Positions 18,901 through 27,193 are shown, counted from the first letter of the stretch. The stretch: 64,000 bases of DNA from Plazaster borealis (GCA_021014325.1 CM037463.1:4521001-4585000), one strand, 5' to 3'. The notes: generated from the letters alone by a model not told the origin. Program-made: numbers and translations.

Positions 18901-21466
18901 TTTCTCTGCAGGATTGAAATTTCATAATCATTAAGCTCATGGATTGTACCGGGTATTAAACAAAAATATTTTCTCAGATAATCACCAATTCTTCACTTGT
19001 CTTTAATTAACCCTTAAGAGACCATAGCGACCACAAGCGGCTTGTACCAAAACGCCCATAGCGGCCACAAACGGTCGCAAAGTTTGACCTACTTCCATTC
19101 ACATAAAGAGGTCAAAGTAAAGGTCATGTCCGGATATGAAATTTTCCAATGTATTATGTTAACATAGTATCCCAATTTCTAAACACAAAACTAAATTTTC
19201 TGTTTCATGTTATTTCTGTTGGCATTTTTACTGACAAAATTTGATTGAAGAAATGAACAATACCAGCAAAGTCTGGGCGTTTTGTGATGATTGTACAGGA
19301 ATGAATGGTCTCTAAGTGGTTAAACAGCATCATTTCATTGTTTGTAGGATTTACTGGGATTCTTTCTACACCAGCGCTTCCAACCTTCCAGGGAACCTGT
19401 TCACAATCTTCCTAATAGACATCATTGGACGTAAATACCTCATGTGTAAGTTCTTCCTTTCTTAAAAGAGAAGTTTCTTTAGAGTTTTTTTGTTGAATGG
19501 TATCAAGTTCTTGCTTAACCGCTTCACGTCGGATAATTTGCATATCCGCAAAATTTGTTTAAACTGGCTCACTGGCGGACATTTTTTGTTGCCTGGCACA
19601 ACTTTGGAGCGCCCTCAACTTGTTGCAGTCATTCAGACGGCTGAGGTGTACATTCACCCAGAGATTCCATTGTGTAGTATGCACAGGCATGCACCTACCG
19701 TGCTACGCTTCGTTTCACCTGTACAAAGAGGGACAAAAGGTACTGGAAATAATGCTTGTAATGTCCCTTTTCCCAGGGGTTATTGTGTAATCTCCCAATT
19801 CCAGACCTTTGTCCCCCTGTTATACAAATGTGGATTACAAGAATGGACAGGCTGCCACCATTGTTTATCATTATATTTGGCTCAATAGAAAGTAAGTCCG
19901 AGGGTTCCGAGAGTCCACCATGGCAGATTATCGGCAACATTAGAGGGTTGGACTTTCTTAAAGAGGAAGGGAAATGACCAATTCAAATTCGCAATGTGCC
20001 CATTTTCTGTCTTAAAATGTAGAGACCAATTTTTCTCAGAATGATGTCATCAGAGGTTTTGGATATTGACAAAATTTTAACTGGAAGGGTATTGTGTACA
20101 ATGGCAATTAAGACTATTTTAACGTGAGGTTAGAGACTTGTAATTTTGTCCCCACTCACATGAGGACTCTATCTATTGGAAAATGAGTACATCGCAAAAT
20201 TGAATTGGTTGTGTCCCCTCCTCTTTAATGTCCTATGCGTACTTGTGTAAACTCTGTCAATTCTTAGACTATTTTAACGTGAGGTTAGAGACTTGTTATT
20301 TTTTCCCCACTCACATGAGGACTCCATCTATTGGAAAATGAGTACATCGCAAAATTGAATTGGTCATGTCCCTTCCTCTTGTCCCATGCGTACTTTTGTA
20401 AACTCTGTCAATTCTTGAATCTGTGTTTGATTTCTTCCCCACAGCTGCAAGTCTTCTTTTATCAGGTGTGATTGTCTTCTTCATTTGGTTTGTCAGCACT
20501 CGGACACACATCATCATCGTATTCTGCTGCTTTGGCGGAGTATCTGTTGTGGCATGGAACGTCTTAAACGTACTGGCTGTAGAGGTCTACCCAACACATA
20601 TGAGGTATGGGTACATAGAAGTATATTAAAAACCCCTAATAGGCTGGTACCACAGACTGCCACAAAGTACCATACCTTCCAGGCTAGCATTGGGTGCATG
20701 GGTTTCTGTCTGTTTGTACAGCTGACACTGGTACCACAGACGGCCACAAAGTACCATACCTTCCAGGCTAGCATTGTGTGCATTGGTTTCTTCTGTTTTC
20801 TTCTGTTTTCACCCCATAACATCTGAATTTGAGCAGCGATTCATACATGAATCGTTTTTCAGATTTCTGAGGGTTAGTGTCCGTTCGCGAATGCTGCGGC
20901 CAGAGATGCGGTTGGTACCCGCTGTCACCTCGCTGAACATTCTTTTAAAAAAACCACGACAGTTTGTTGCTGTTTTTCTCAGCAAGTAGACACTGTATTC
21001 AGCTGAAACTTTCACATGTGACTTTTATTGTATCTTTCTCTATAAGTTTGCCTACAAATCATCATTATGTTGACAAAAACCAATCAATGGCCCCACCGTT
21101 ATAAGAGAAAGATGTCAAGAATCAAATTGTGTTTATTGTGTTTATAAACCCTTAAATACCTAAAAAGTGTTGGATGACATTAACAAGCGTTTGTCAAACT
21201 GAACTGAGAATTGTTTTCCACTCATCACAACTGTACACTCATTTTTCTTGAAACATTTTTGTTACTTCCCCCCCCCCCCCAGATCTACAGCGTTTGGTGT
21301 GCAAGGTGTGATCAACCGATTGGCATCCATCGTAGGAAACGTTATATTTGGGCTTCTCATTCAGACGCATTGCGCTGTCAATATCCTACTGGTTGCCGGG
21401 CTTCTGGCATTTGGAGGACTGCTGTCTTTAACTCTTCCAAAAACCAAGATGGTTTCTTTACAATAA
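6949..21466 (+). CDS. SV2/SVOP-type major facilitator transporter, 11 exons, 5' end missing
   Basis: Joining 6949-6993, 11938-12099, 12586-12748, 13595-13743, 14509-14639, 14957-15037, 16711-16907, 17210-17338, 19348-19445, 20445-20604 and 21283-21466 gives one open frame of 499 residues to a TAA. Every junction is GT-AG with matching phase. Seen in the protein: an acidic lead-in (NYDEALEKAGFGKFH, residues 8-21), motif GALADINGRRR in the loop after TM2, SWRLF then PESPKYLLE after TM6, LPGNLFTIFLIDIIGRK around TM8, and AVEVYPTHMRSTAFG between TM10 and TM11. This order is characteristic of the SV2/SVOP branch of the MFS. The luminal loop after TM7 is short (about 35 residues) with two N-glycosylation sequons (NGS, NTT), so it lacks the long pentapeptide-repeat loop of vertebrate SV2. 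Substrate is unknown. It acts in vesicle or plasma membrane by family analogy. The start exon was not found; the first codon of the 6949 exon is split after one base in a missing upstream exon. Confidence 0.9.
7118..7254. mobile_element. Palindromic MITE (family Q)
   Basis: Nearly the whole element is an inverted repeat. It starts GGCCGTGTCCGAATTGG, ends CCAATTCGGATACGGCC, and has GGCTACAGCTACGG and CCGTAGCTG arms around a GAAGTATAGGACGTCC centre. Further copies are at 35996-36170 and 62832-62970. Confidence 0.8.
7560..7620 (-). mobile_element. tRNA-derived SINE head (family 3), fragment
   Basis: On the minus strand the head reads GGTGGTTGAGTGGTTAAGAC followed by ATCTGCTCTACATG. It matches the family-3 copy at 38640-38757 and is less like 57366-57445. 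Confidence 0.5.
7711..8081 (+). mobile_element. MITE (family S)
   Basis: Starts TTAAAGGCTCTGAACATG and ends TTACCAAACGTGTACGATCC, giving inverted termini. The internal blocks CAATTGGTCATCGAAGTTGC and AACCTGTGAAAATTT or AAGCCTGTGAAAATTT are shared with 8481-8869, 13914-14100 and 15593-16539. It also has a local hairpin, AAAACTTCTTGCAAGAAGTTTT. Confidence 0.75.
8296..8400 (-). mobile_element. 3' end of LINE-like retroelement with (ATCTT)n tail
   Basis: Reverse-orientation copy of 355-462: AAGATAAGACAAGACAAGAT, then TTATCCCACACTGGGGAAATT. No coding sequence. Confidence 0.6.
8481..8869 (+). mobile_element. MITE (family S)
   Basis: Termini TTTAAAGGCAAAGTACAC and GTATACACTCCCTTTAA are inverted repeats. 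The interior matches the other family-S copies, including CAATTGGTCATCGAAGTTGC and GCTTTCAGATGCCTGAG. Confidence 0.7.
9266..9512. repeat. Dispersed MITE-like repeat (family V)
   Basis: Starts GGGCCCAATTTCATGG and carries repeated CGCTTACGGAAGCA, GGAATTTCTGC and GTAAGCAGAGCCA words. Shorter relatives with CAGAATTCTGCGG and AAGCAGAGCCATGAA occur at 31454-31585 and 58997-59116. The outer CCCAATTTCATGG is like family A, so the two may be related. Confidence 0.5.
9513..10934. other. Intronic stretch without recognised features
   Basis: This is within the 4.9-kb intron of the transporter. I see no exon with splice consensus in the right phase, no tandem repeat and no clear mobile element. Confidence 0.45.
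10935..11290 (+). mobile_element. tRNA-derived SINE (family 1), variant tail
   Basis: The head GTGTGGGTTTGAATCCCGGT and CACTTGTGCCCTTGAGCAAG match family 1. The body (CTACCAGCCAGGCTCCTAGT, CAACGTGCCCCTGGTGGCAG) differs from the other copies, suggesting a subfamily with a different 3' part. Confidence 0.6.
11588..11668. repeat. Perfect-stem hairpin (CAGTATACTCTGCTCG arms)
   Basis: GAACAGTATACTCTGCTCG is followed, after a short loop, by its inverse CGAGCAGAGTATACTGTTTG. The outer flanks CACGACGTTTT and AAACGTCGAGACC also pair. A half-copy with GACGAGCAGAGTATACTGTT is found at 40162-40200. Confidence 0.75.
11757..11909 (+). repeat. 22-bp minisatellite, 7 copies, just before exon 2
   Basis: Unit CTTCTCAGCATGAAATCATA(TA), about seven near-identical copies. 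The array ends 28 bp before the acceptor of exon 2, so its last unit joins the polypyrimidine tract (11908-11932). Confidence 0.9.
11938..12099 (+). CDS. Transporter exon 2: TM1 and start of TM2
   Basis: Acceptor TTGAAG, donor G|GTGAGT. It encodes residues 16-69 (GFGKFHVILVLVCGWAN...). A long hydrophobic run with NVSDALEILSVSFILP is the usual TM1 to first luminal loop of SV2 relatives, followed by YMKGVLSAIIFVG entering TM2. Confidence 0.9.
12231..12317. repeat. Long hairpin (CTAGCAGAGTCTTTCTCG arms)
   Basis: CCTGACGTTTCGACCCTAGC is followed by AGAGTCTTTCTCGA, a short loop, then the inverse arm ending GGTTGAAACGTCAGG. Roughly 38-bp arms and a very short loop would give a strong RNA stem in the pre-mRNA. 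A half-copy motif (CTCGAGAAAGACTCTGCTAG) lies at 4877-4896. Confidence 0.8.
12403..12545 (-). mobile_element. tRNA-derived SINE (family 2)
   Basis: On the minus strand this reads GGTCGCAGGTTCAGTCCCGC (B box), then TTTACCCAGTCAGTTTCCC-type tail and TTACTTAATAAATAA. The sense-strand hallmark is GGGAAACTGACTGGGTGAAT. Confidence 0.65.
12586..12748 (+). CDS. Transporter exon 3: TM2-TM3 with MFS motif A
   Basis: Acceptor CCGCCAG, donor GG|GTAATT. It encodes residues 70-123. It contains YVWGALADINGRRRTL, the G-x3-D-x2-G-R-R/K loop 2-3 signature of the major facilitator superfamily, and FSLFTNAFFGLMSSIAQVYW (TM3). Confidence 0.92.
13595..13743 (+). CDS. Transporter exon 4: TM4-TM5
   Basis: Acceptor TATGACAG, donor CAG|GTATGA. 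It encodes residues 124-173, including GVGGAIPVIFSYFGEFQP and NRRGMMISILSTFWMAGNV. Both blocks are diagnostic of SV2/SVOP relatives (GVGGSIPVVFSYFSEF-like). Confidence 0.92.
13914..14100 (+). mobile_element. MITE (family S), 5' half only
   Basis: Starts TTTAAAGGCAGGGTATGC and runs through GGTAATTGTCGAAGACCAGT to GATGCCTGAGAAAG, where similarity stops. It lacks the 3' terminus. Confidence 0.6.
14150..14252 (+). mobile_element. Retroelement 3' tail ending in (TTGAA)n
   Basis: GGAAATAAATGTTGAGTTGA followed by TTGAATTG. The same AATAAA-type end with TTGAA repeats is at 43258-43397 (+) and, reversed, at 18380-18425. Confidence 0.5.
14509..14639 (+). CDS. Transporter exon 5: TM6 and PESP motif
   Basis: Acceptor ATTCCTAG, donor GAG|GTAAAT. 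It encodes residues 174-217: FNSWRLFIAVCTIPALTSMI (TM6) and FMPESPKYLLE. The PESP(R/K)(F/Y)LL motif ends the N-terminal half in this transporter branch. A (TTA)n microsatellite precedes it at about 14452-14472. Confidence 0.92.
14957..15037 (+). CDS. Transporter exon 6: central cytosolic loop
   Basis: Acceptor GCTTTCAG, donor CAG|GTGAGT. 81 nt in phase 0, residues 218-244 (NGQSGKALKVMQRVYSWNTG...). It matches the helical GxxxEAL.VL.R.Y..N segment after the PESP motif. Confidence 0.88.
15039..15592 (+). repeat. 22-bp minisatellite, about 25 copies, starting at the exon 6 donor
   Basis: Unit TGAGTCGAGGCTTTACACCC(AC). The first unit includes the genuine donor (GTGAGTCAAGG). Copies differ by point changes only. 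Six units have CCA|GTGAGTC, close to the real donor: GT at 15104, 15126, 15148, 15170, 15192 and 15324. The array ends where a family-S MITE begins. Confidence 0.93.
15593..16539 (+). mobile_element. MITE (family S) split by a nested TA-flanked MITE
   Basis: Termini TTAAAGGCACTGAACACG and CAAACGTGTACAGTGCCTTTAA are clear inverted repeats, the best-preserved pair in the window. The body is interrupted at 15855-16439. Confidence 0.85.
15855..16439. mobile_element. Nested MITE with long (about 165 bp) terminal inverted repeats, TA target
   Basis: 585 bp. The left end GCCTTGTCCAAGGCTCTTTA and the right end, inverted, are nearly identical for about 165 bp, up to CCGAAACAGAGCCTTGTT. It is flanked by TA at 15853-15854 and 16440-16441, as for Tc1/mariner-type insertions. 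About 255 bp of unique interior lies between the arms, with no transposase. Confidence 0.85.
16711..16907 (+). CDS. Transporter exon 7: loop and TM7
   Basis: Acceptor TTTTACAG, donor GG|GTAGGT. It encodes residues 245-309. It contains a charged cytosolic stretch (TLIPSEKVRQLN, GGRRTCKDRMQVVVDNTQ), then LFKKPLTSMTVTLLLIIWTL entering TM7, matching the LF.....TT..LL.IWF block of the family. Confidence 0.9.
17210..17338 (+). CDS. Transporter exon 8: end of TM7 and luminal loop
   Basis: Acceptor GATTTTAG, donor AC|GTAATT. It encodes GYYGLWMWMPELFKQAEMF and then a loop with Asn-Gly-Ser and Asn-Thr-Thr glycosylation sites and one Cys. The loop is far shorter than vertebrate SV2 luminal domain 4. 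Confidence 0.88.
17369..17824. mobile_element. MITE (family T), about 60-bp terminal inverted repeats
   Basis: Left end TTAAAGCGGGGCTCCAAGG, then ATGCACTCATTTTCCAATAG. Right end CTATTGGGAAGATGAGTGCA, then CATGGAGCCCCTCTTTAA. It is related to the copy at 19957-20417. Confidence 0.75.
18380..18425 (-). repeat. (TTGAA)n microsatellite, likely retroelement tail
   Basis: AATTCAATTCAAATTCAATT repeated, the reverse complement of the tails at 14235 and 43380. It is followed by TATCTCCACATTAACA in the reverse orientation of such 3' ends. Confidence 0.45.
18426..19006. other. Intronic stretch without recognised features
   Basis: Part of the 2-kb intron after exon 8. I looked for an extra exon that would lengthen the luminal loop and found none with a good acceptor and compatible phase. 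Confidence 0.4.
19011..19319. mobile_element. piggyBac-type MITE (family R), TTAA target
   Basis: Starts CCCTTAAGAGACCATAG and ends ATGGTCTCTAAGTGG, flanked on each side by TTAA (19007-19010, 19320-19323). The TTAA duplication and CCC-starting termini are hallmarks of piggyBac elements. Related copies are at 34945-35224, 41333-41621, 55757-56053 and 63189-63277. Confidence 0.85.
19348..19445 (+). CDS. Transporter exon 9: TM8
   Basis: Acceptor TTTGTAG, donor T|GTAAGT. It encodes TIYWDSFYTSASNLPGNLFT then IFLIDIIGRKYLM. LPGN and the D..GR(K/R) motif are the second-half equivalent of motif A in SV2 relatives. Confidence 0.9.
19957..20417. mobile_element. MITE (family T), 3' part tandemly duplicated (155 bp)
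   Basis: Starts TTAAAGAGGAAGGGAAATGA. Its right end (GACTCTATCTATTGGAAAAT, GTGTCCCCTCCTCTTTAATG) matches 17369-17824. The block beginning AGACTATTTTAACGTGAGG occurs at 20111 and again at 20266. The second copy ends about 27 bp before the exon 10 acceptor. Confidence 0.75.
20445..20604 (+). CDS. Transporter exon 10: TM9-TM10
   Basis: Acceptor CCCCACAG, donor AG|GTATGG. It encodes residues 386-438: LLLSGVIVFFIWFVS (TM9), IIIVFCCFGGVSVVAWNVLN (TM10) and VLAVEVYPTHM. The E-(V/L)-(Y/F)-P-T-x-(M/R)-R motif is typical of the branch. Confidence 0.93.
20644..20795 (+). repeat. 84-bp direct tandem duplication after exon 10
   Basis: CTGGTACCACAGAC...GGCTAGCATTG...GCAT begins at 20644 and again at 20728. 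The copies are nearly identical, so the duplication is recent. Confidence 0.85.
21283..21466 (+). CDS. Transporter exon 11: TM11-TM12 and stop
   Basis: Acceptor CCCCCCCCAG preceded by a 13-C tract. It encodes STAFGVQGVINRLASIVGNV and ILLVAGLLAFGGLLSLTLP, ending KTKMVSLQ and TAA. The LP(E/K)T(K/R) end of TM12 is standard for the family, so the C-terminus looks complete. Confidence 0.93.
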
Positions 21467-21628
21467 CAGGGAAAGAAGTTTTAATTTTTTATTCAGTAAA
21501 AGGTTTGTAGTAACACCATGTACATGAAATCTCTCTTATGAGTTGTGGGGGATTCTGAAAAGAACCGGTGGTGGAACAACTGGATTCAGAATGCTCTGAT
21601 CGTCTTTCGGAGAAAAACACACTGATCT

Positions 21629-22137
21629 CCACCATGCAAAGTTTCAAATCCTACTCATGCACATGGTGTTACTGCAAACCTTACTAGATTGCATCTCCTC
21701 CATGCCAAGTTTCAAGTCCTACTCATGTACATGGTGTTACTGCAAACCTTACTAGATTGTATCTGCACCATGCAAAGTTTCAAATCCTACCCATGTACAT
21801 GGTGTTCCAGCAATTCTTTCTAGGTTGTATCTCCACCATGCAAAGTTTCAAATCCTACTCATGTACATGGTGTTACCGCAAACCTAACTAGATTGTATCT
21901 CCACCATCCAAAGTTTTAAATCCTACTCATGTACATGGTGTTACTGCAAATCTTACCAGATTGTTTCTCCACCATACAAAGTTTTAAATCCTACTCATGT
22001 ACTGGGTGTTACTGCAAACGTTACTAGATTGTATTTCCACCATGCAAAGTTTCAAATCCTACTCATGCACATGGTTTTACCGCAAACCTTACTAGATTGT
22101 ATTTCCACCATGCAAAGTTTCAAATCCTACTCATTAT
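21629..22137 (+). repeat. 68-bp minisatellite, about 7.5 copies, in the likely 3' UTR
   Basis: Unit starts CCACCATGCAAAGTTTCAAA, passes TCCTACTCATGTACATGGTG and ends CTTACTAGATTGTATCT. Copies begin at 21629, 21697 and so on. It lies 160 bp after the transporter stop and before the first poly(A) signal. Confidence 0.9.
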
Positions 22138-22321
22138 TTTAAGTAATTAGTTTAAGGTTTAAGGCCATTCATATGTATGTTTTTATCTGAAGAGTAGAAT
22201 AATGTTCTACCTCGAGGGTATTTCCTTGAAATCTTCTGTTTATTGAGCGCTTCCCTTTTGAATACCTCTTGAACAGTGTGCATACAAATTTAGCAATGGA
22301 GGGTCGTCTCCGACAGGTCTG

Positions 22322-22327
22322 AATAAA
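22322..22327 (+). terminator. Candidate poly(A) signal of the transporter
   Basis: AATAAA about 855 nt past the stop codon. A second AATAAA is at 22386-22391. Neither is confirmed by transcript data. Confidence 0.45.
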
Positions 22328-22943
22328 CTGTAAAAGTTATAAGTTTTTTGTACAAAAAGTAATTAAAAAGATACAGCTCATTTACAATAAATGACGTAAT
22401 AATTCATTTACGTGTTCCGAGCAACAAAGTCGTATCTCACACATACGACCTTGTTGCACTATTACTAGTTTTTCATTCTTTTCATGATAATTACGAATCT
22501 TGTATGAAGTAAAACTATTGAAGATTGAAAGTGCAATGAAAATATTGAATTTATGAAAAGTACTAATTATATGTGTATTTAAAATAATAAATAATCCAGT
22601 ATTTAATATTTTCTGAACTGTTGTCCTTTGTTGTCCCATCCGTTCATGTTTGTGTCAATTTTTTTTTTTAATTAACATTTAAAAAATTCTAAAACCTGAA
22701 CCAGTAAAACTATTACTAAAAGCTCCCCCAAATTCCTTACCGACCCCAACACAAACCTTTCTAAAACCCAAACCCCAAGACTCAAAACCCCAACCCCATC
22801 CCACTTACCAATGAAGTTTCCTTTTTAATAGAAAAACGAAACAAAACCACAATAACTTATCCAATTTATGGATTTATGTTATGAATCAATTTCTGTAATG
22901 TTATCAATCTTATACATGTCAACTGATGGCTCAGCTCAACATA

Positions 22944-24040
22944 AAAAATGCAAGGCTTGCCCCTTGTGATTTTATCAGATTTTAGCCCAATAACTTCAAC
23001 AAAAATGCAAGTGATTTTATCAGATTTTAGCCCAATTACAAAAAAAATGCAAGGCTTACCCCTTGTGATTTTATCCGATTTCAGCCCAAATTGGACAAAA
23101 ATGCAAGGCTTACATCTTGTGATTTTATCGATTTCAACAAAATGCATGGCTTACCCCTTGTGATTTTATCAAATTTTAACCCAAATTCAACAAAAATGTA
23201 AGGCTTACCCCTTGTGATTTTATCAAATTTTAACCCAAATTCGACAAAAATGCATGGCTTACCCCTTGTGATTTTTTCGATTTCAGCCCAAATTGGACAA
23301 AAATGCAATTGTGATTTTATCGATTTCAACAAAATGTAAGGCTTACCCCTTGTGATTTTATCAAATTTCAGCCCAATTTCAACAAAAATGTAAGACTTAC
23401 CCCTTGTGATTTTATCAAATTTTAGCCCAAATCCGACAAAAATGCATGGCTTACCCCTTGTGATTTTATCAAATTTCAGCCCAATTTCAACAAAAATGTA
23501 AGACTTACCCCCTGTGATTTTATCAGATTTTAGCCCAATTTCAACAAAAATGCATGGCTTACCCCTTGTGATTTTATCAAATTTTAGCTCAAATTCAACA
23601 AAAATGCATGGCTTACCCCTTGTGATTTTATCAAATTTCAGCCCAAATTGGACAAAAATGCAATTGTGATTTTATCGATTTCAACAAAAATGTAAGGTTT
23701 ACCCCTTGTGATTTTATCAAATTTCAGCCCAATTTCAACAAAAATGTAAGACTTACCTCTTGTGATTTTATCAGATTTTAGCCCAATTTCAACAAAAATG
23801 CATGGCTTACCCCTTGTGATTTTATCAAATTTTAGCCCAAATTCAACAAAAATGGAAGGCTTACATCTTGTGATTTTATCAATTTCAACAAAATGTAAGA
23901 CTTACCCCTTGTGATTTTATCAGATTTTAGCCCAATTTCAACAAAAATGCAAGACTTACCCCTTGTGAGTTTATCTGATTTTAGCCCTTTAAAAAAAATG
24001 TAAGGCTTACCCCTTGTGATTTTATCAATTTTGGCCCACT
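22944..24040. repeat. Minisatellite array, unit about 54 bp with shorter variants, about 22 copies
   Basis: Each unit has AAAATG(C/T)A(A/T)GGCTTACC, CCTTGTGATTTTATCAAATT and TTAGCCCAA. Several units lack about 12-14 bp, giving two interleaved unit lengths. On the minus strand the full units are open and spell a repeated DKITRGKPCIFVEFGLKF, but the short units break frame and no gene is indicated. It lies between the predicted 3' ends of the two genes. Confidence 0.92.
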
Positions 24041-24408
24041 TTTTGCCGGACAGACGGACTTTGTAGGCAATGACAATACCCCTTCAGCCTATTGACCATA
24101 TTTTTGACCGCATGAGGGCGCTTTCATCAGGGAATGTCTTGCACCACAATTACAGTTTCATCCTATTTTAATTGCCTGTACATAGTTTTTTGCATCAATG
24201 ACGAAATACATAAACATAATAAAAACCTGTTTGTTTACTTGTTTTTCATCACGTGATATTGTTCCACATACGCCCTCACAAAAATACGACAAATTGGGCC
24301 GAGGGTTAAAACCAAATAAGAAACCCATGAAAGAAGTGTATTTTTTTCAGAGTAAAAAGAAATCCAAACAAACTCGGAAGTGTTCACTTGTGGTATCTGT
24401 TAATAAAT

Positions 24409-24414
24409 TTTATT
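24409..24414 (-). terminator. Candidate distal poly(A) signal of the KMT2 gene
   Basis: AATAAA on the minus strand (TTTATT on plus). If used, the 3' UTR would be about 3.2 kb. Other minus-strand AATAAA words occur nearer the stop, for example near 25020 and 25952. Confidence 0.3.
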
Positions 24415-26569
24415 GGCATTCCACATTCAGCAGTTGTATTATTATTATAATAAGACAGACATGGACAGACACTAAACTCACTCCACCACACACCTAGAAT
24501 GGTTACCATTCCACTCAGTACAATAACATTGTTAAAAACCATGCCAGTTACGGCCGGCCTTTTTTAAGGTTTTTTTTCTTTTCTTACAACTGAATCAACT
24601 ACAATATAACTACATTGTTCTTGCTGGGAACAACAAAAAGAGTTAATCAAAGTATTAATGTTCAATCACATTTATTTGGGAATTATTTACAAGAAAAGGA
24701 TGTATTTTTATTATTATTTTTAATAACAAAAAGAAAAACAAGAGAGACATACAAAACTAGGAGGTCAAACGCTAAAAATTAACTTCAACTCACATCAAAT
24801 TATTATTTTATACAAGAACTGCCTCTGAATCTTTTATATTAATATACGAGTAAAATATATCATCTGCCTTTTTTGTATTCCTTCTCTCTTTTTAACTCTT
24901 TGTTAAACTGTTCATACATAAAGTTGCTTTGAGATTCCTGTTTCAAATAAACAAGTTTCTTCAGATAGGATTGTCGCTGACAGTTCATTTTTTTGTAAAA
25001 AAGAAAATTAGAAAAAAACAATTTATTGTTGGGGCGAAGCTTTTTCCAATGGAGCTTCCAATTGCTGTGAAAGTGGTTACATAACTGTTACTACTGATTT
25101 CAGTTCTGAAACTCATGACAAAACAAAAACTAAACATGTATATATTATCATCTTATTGGCCTTCCACTAAAAAATACATCATTTGCTAATACTGAACTAT
25201 TACTGTTTCCAATCGCAGTGAATTATTTGTTAAAATAAATTTGGGCAAATTACACGATATATGACTGATTTTTCAAATGAGTATCTCAATTTGTGAAAGT
25301 ACCGTAATTTCATTTTTTCTGCCATGATTCGGTCATATTAATTAAAATCACATTTATGTTCACCAAAAAAAGAATAAAAAGAAAAGAAAAAAAGCCGAGT
25401 CGCAAACCCTCAATATGTCTAATTTACAACAATATCCCAAAGAGTGTCGGGAGATATTTCTTTACTGGGGAGTTTTATCTATTTACAGTGTCCTAACTTT
25501 AAAGTGCTTCAAATTGTAAAGAAACAGCACCTTACGAATTGGCAATATTCATCAAAACTACCCAAAAAGAGGTAGAAGATCATTTCAAATACAAACTACC
25601 GGTATTAATTACATCTTACGTCGTATCTTTTTTTGAAAAGTATTTACACAAAGAAAAAACAAAATACGGAAACTAAAAAAAAAACAAAGAGAAAAAAAAA
25701 AGCAAACCAAACCAAACCTTTACAAACTATACATTTGTCCAGCTCGATGATGAATTGCAATTATACATCTACAGTACATGACAACAAGCAAATACAATAC
25801 TATCTCCAATAAAATATACTTCAATCTTTATAACAAAATGACCCCCCCCCCCGCCCCGCCCCGCCGCATCATAACACCACCCCCATCATCTTTCGAGTCT
25901 TGTCACAGTCGCACGCCCAACCGTTAGTAGAAAACAGCAATATAACTTCATATGTTTATTGTTGTTGCGGTTGATGATTTTAACGACTCTCTTGTCAAAT
26001 ATGATACAATATTTTTCCCAGGAGAATAAACAGCATATTTGTTTTTTGTTTTTATATTAAAGCCAATAAAAGAATTCACAAACAAAGCTATACAAGTTAA
26101 AAACCATTCAAGACAAATAGTTATCTTCAAAAATGGCAGCTTTTGTAGTAACAAACTTCACGACAGACCTCTCAGATTAATACCAATATAACAAAAATAC
26201 GCTCCCCACTCAAGAGGTAAGAGCTGCAGTAATCGTCCAAAAATTAACTATTTTCAATCTTCTTTTTTTTTCTTCTTCTTTTTACCTAAAAATATAGTAT
26301 TTACACTAAAAAAAAGTTTGGGGAATGGTCAAATGACAAAGTTGGCTGCATTATCTAAGAGATTTAATCGTTATTGATGACATTGCATGCTTTGTCTTTC
26401 CGACTGCAATCTCGCTCTTCGCAATACTCTTTGGAGAGTCTTTTGAATTTTTTCACTGAGAGAGATTATTATCATCGTAGTCTCATGAAAAGTGTTACAT
26501 TTGTAAATATGTAAGTTATGTTTTGACTTTTGACCCTTTTGTGACGCCATCACCCCAAAATCAATCACT

Positions 26570-26775
26570 TCTCAGAAATAGTGAAACGGCATTAGAAGTG
26601 AAGACAACCAAAACGTCAACCTTGATATCAATGTAAAGTGATGTCTAAAAACGTTCTATATACTTTAGTGTAGTCCCTCATTAGACCTCAATTATTCGCA
26701 TCTGTTTGATAAGCAAATAAACCCAGTTTTTAAATTTTAGCACAAAGTGCCTGGTTTCGGCGTTGAGCGTCACAT
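26570..26775. repeat. Dispersed repeat, related to 6460-6812
   Basis: Shares AAGTGAAGA, CCAAAACGTCAACCTTGAT and AAATAAACCCAGTTTT with the upstream copy. Confidence 0.5.
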
Positions 26776-27002
26776 TTTTTCCACAGTATGGCATGATACA
26801 ATGGTCTCACTCCTTGACCTCAACATGGTCACTTGAATGTCAGCGTACGAAGGTGACCGGCTAAAATTCACACCACACCCTACGATTGGATCAGAGTTTT
26901 AGTCGAGTTTGGCAACGGTGCATATTGCATCTTAAGATCAACGCATTAAAACTGTGTGCAGGCATCACCAGTTCTACAGAGCAGTCGAGTTGGTTGGAAA
27001 TG

Positions 27003-27193
27003 TCCAGGGCACAATATCATCAAGTTGGTAACGATTCCTCCGCGCAGAAAAATCTTGCTTAGCAGAAACCGGTAAACCAGCCAAAATACTATAGAATACA
27101 TTGCTGCAATTGGTGCCCTGCTGTTTGTTTTTCGCTTAGCAAAAAATATGCCGAGCAAGATTTTTCTGCTTGACGGCTTTACGAAATTGGGCC
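27003..27193. mobile_element. Palindromic MITE (family A), divergent
   Basis: Contains AATCTTGCTTAGCAGAAAC, AACCAGCCAAAATAC, TTCGCTTAGCAAAAA and a terminal CTTTACGAAATTGGGCC. It resembles the divergent copies at 42324-42515 and 63278-63441. Confidence 0.6.

Noticed and set aside
21629..22137. 68-bp repeats considered as a coding repeat domain
   Set aside because: The unit is not a multiple of three, stops are frequent, and it follows the transporter stop codon.
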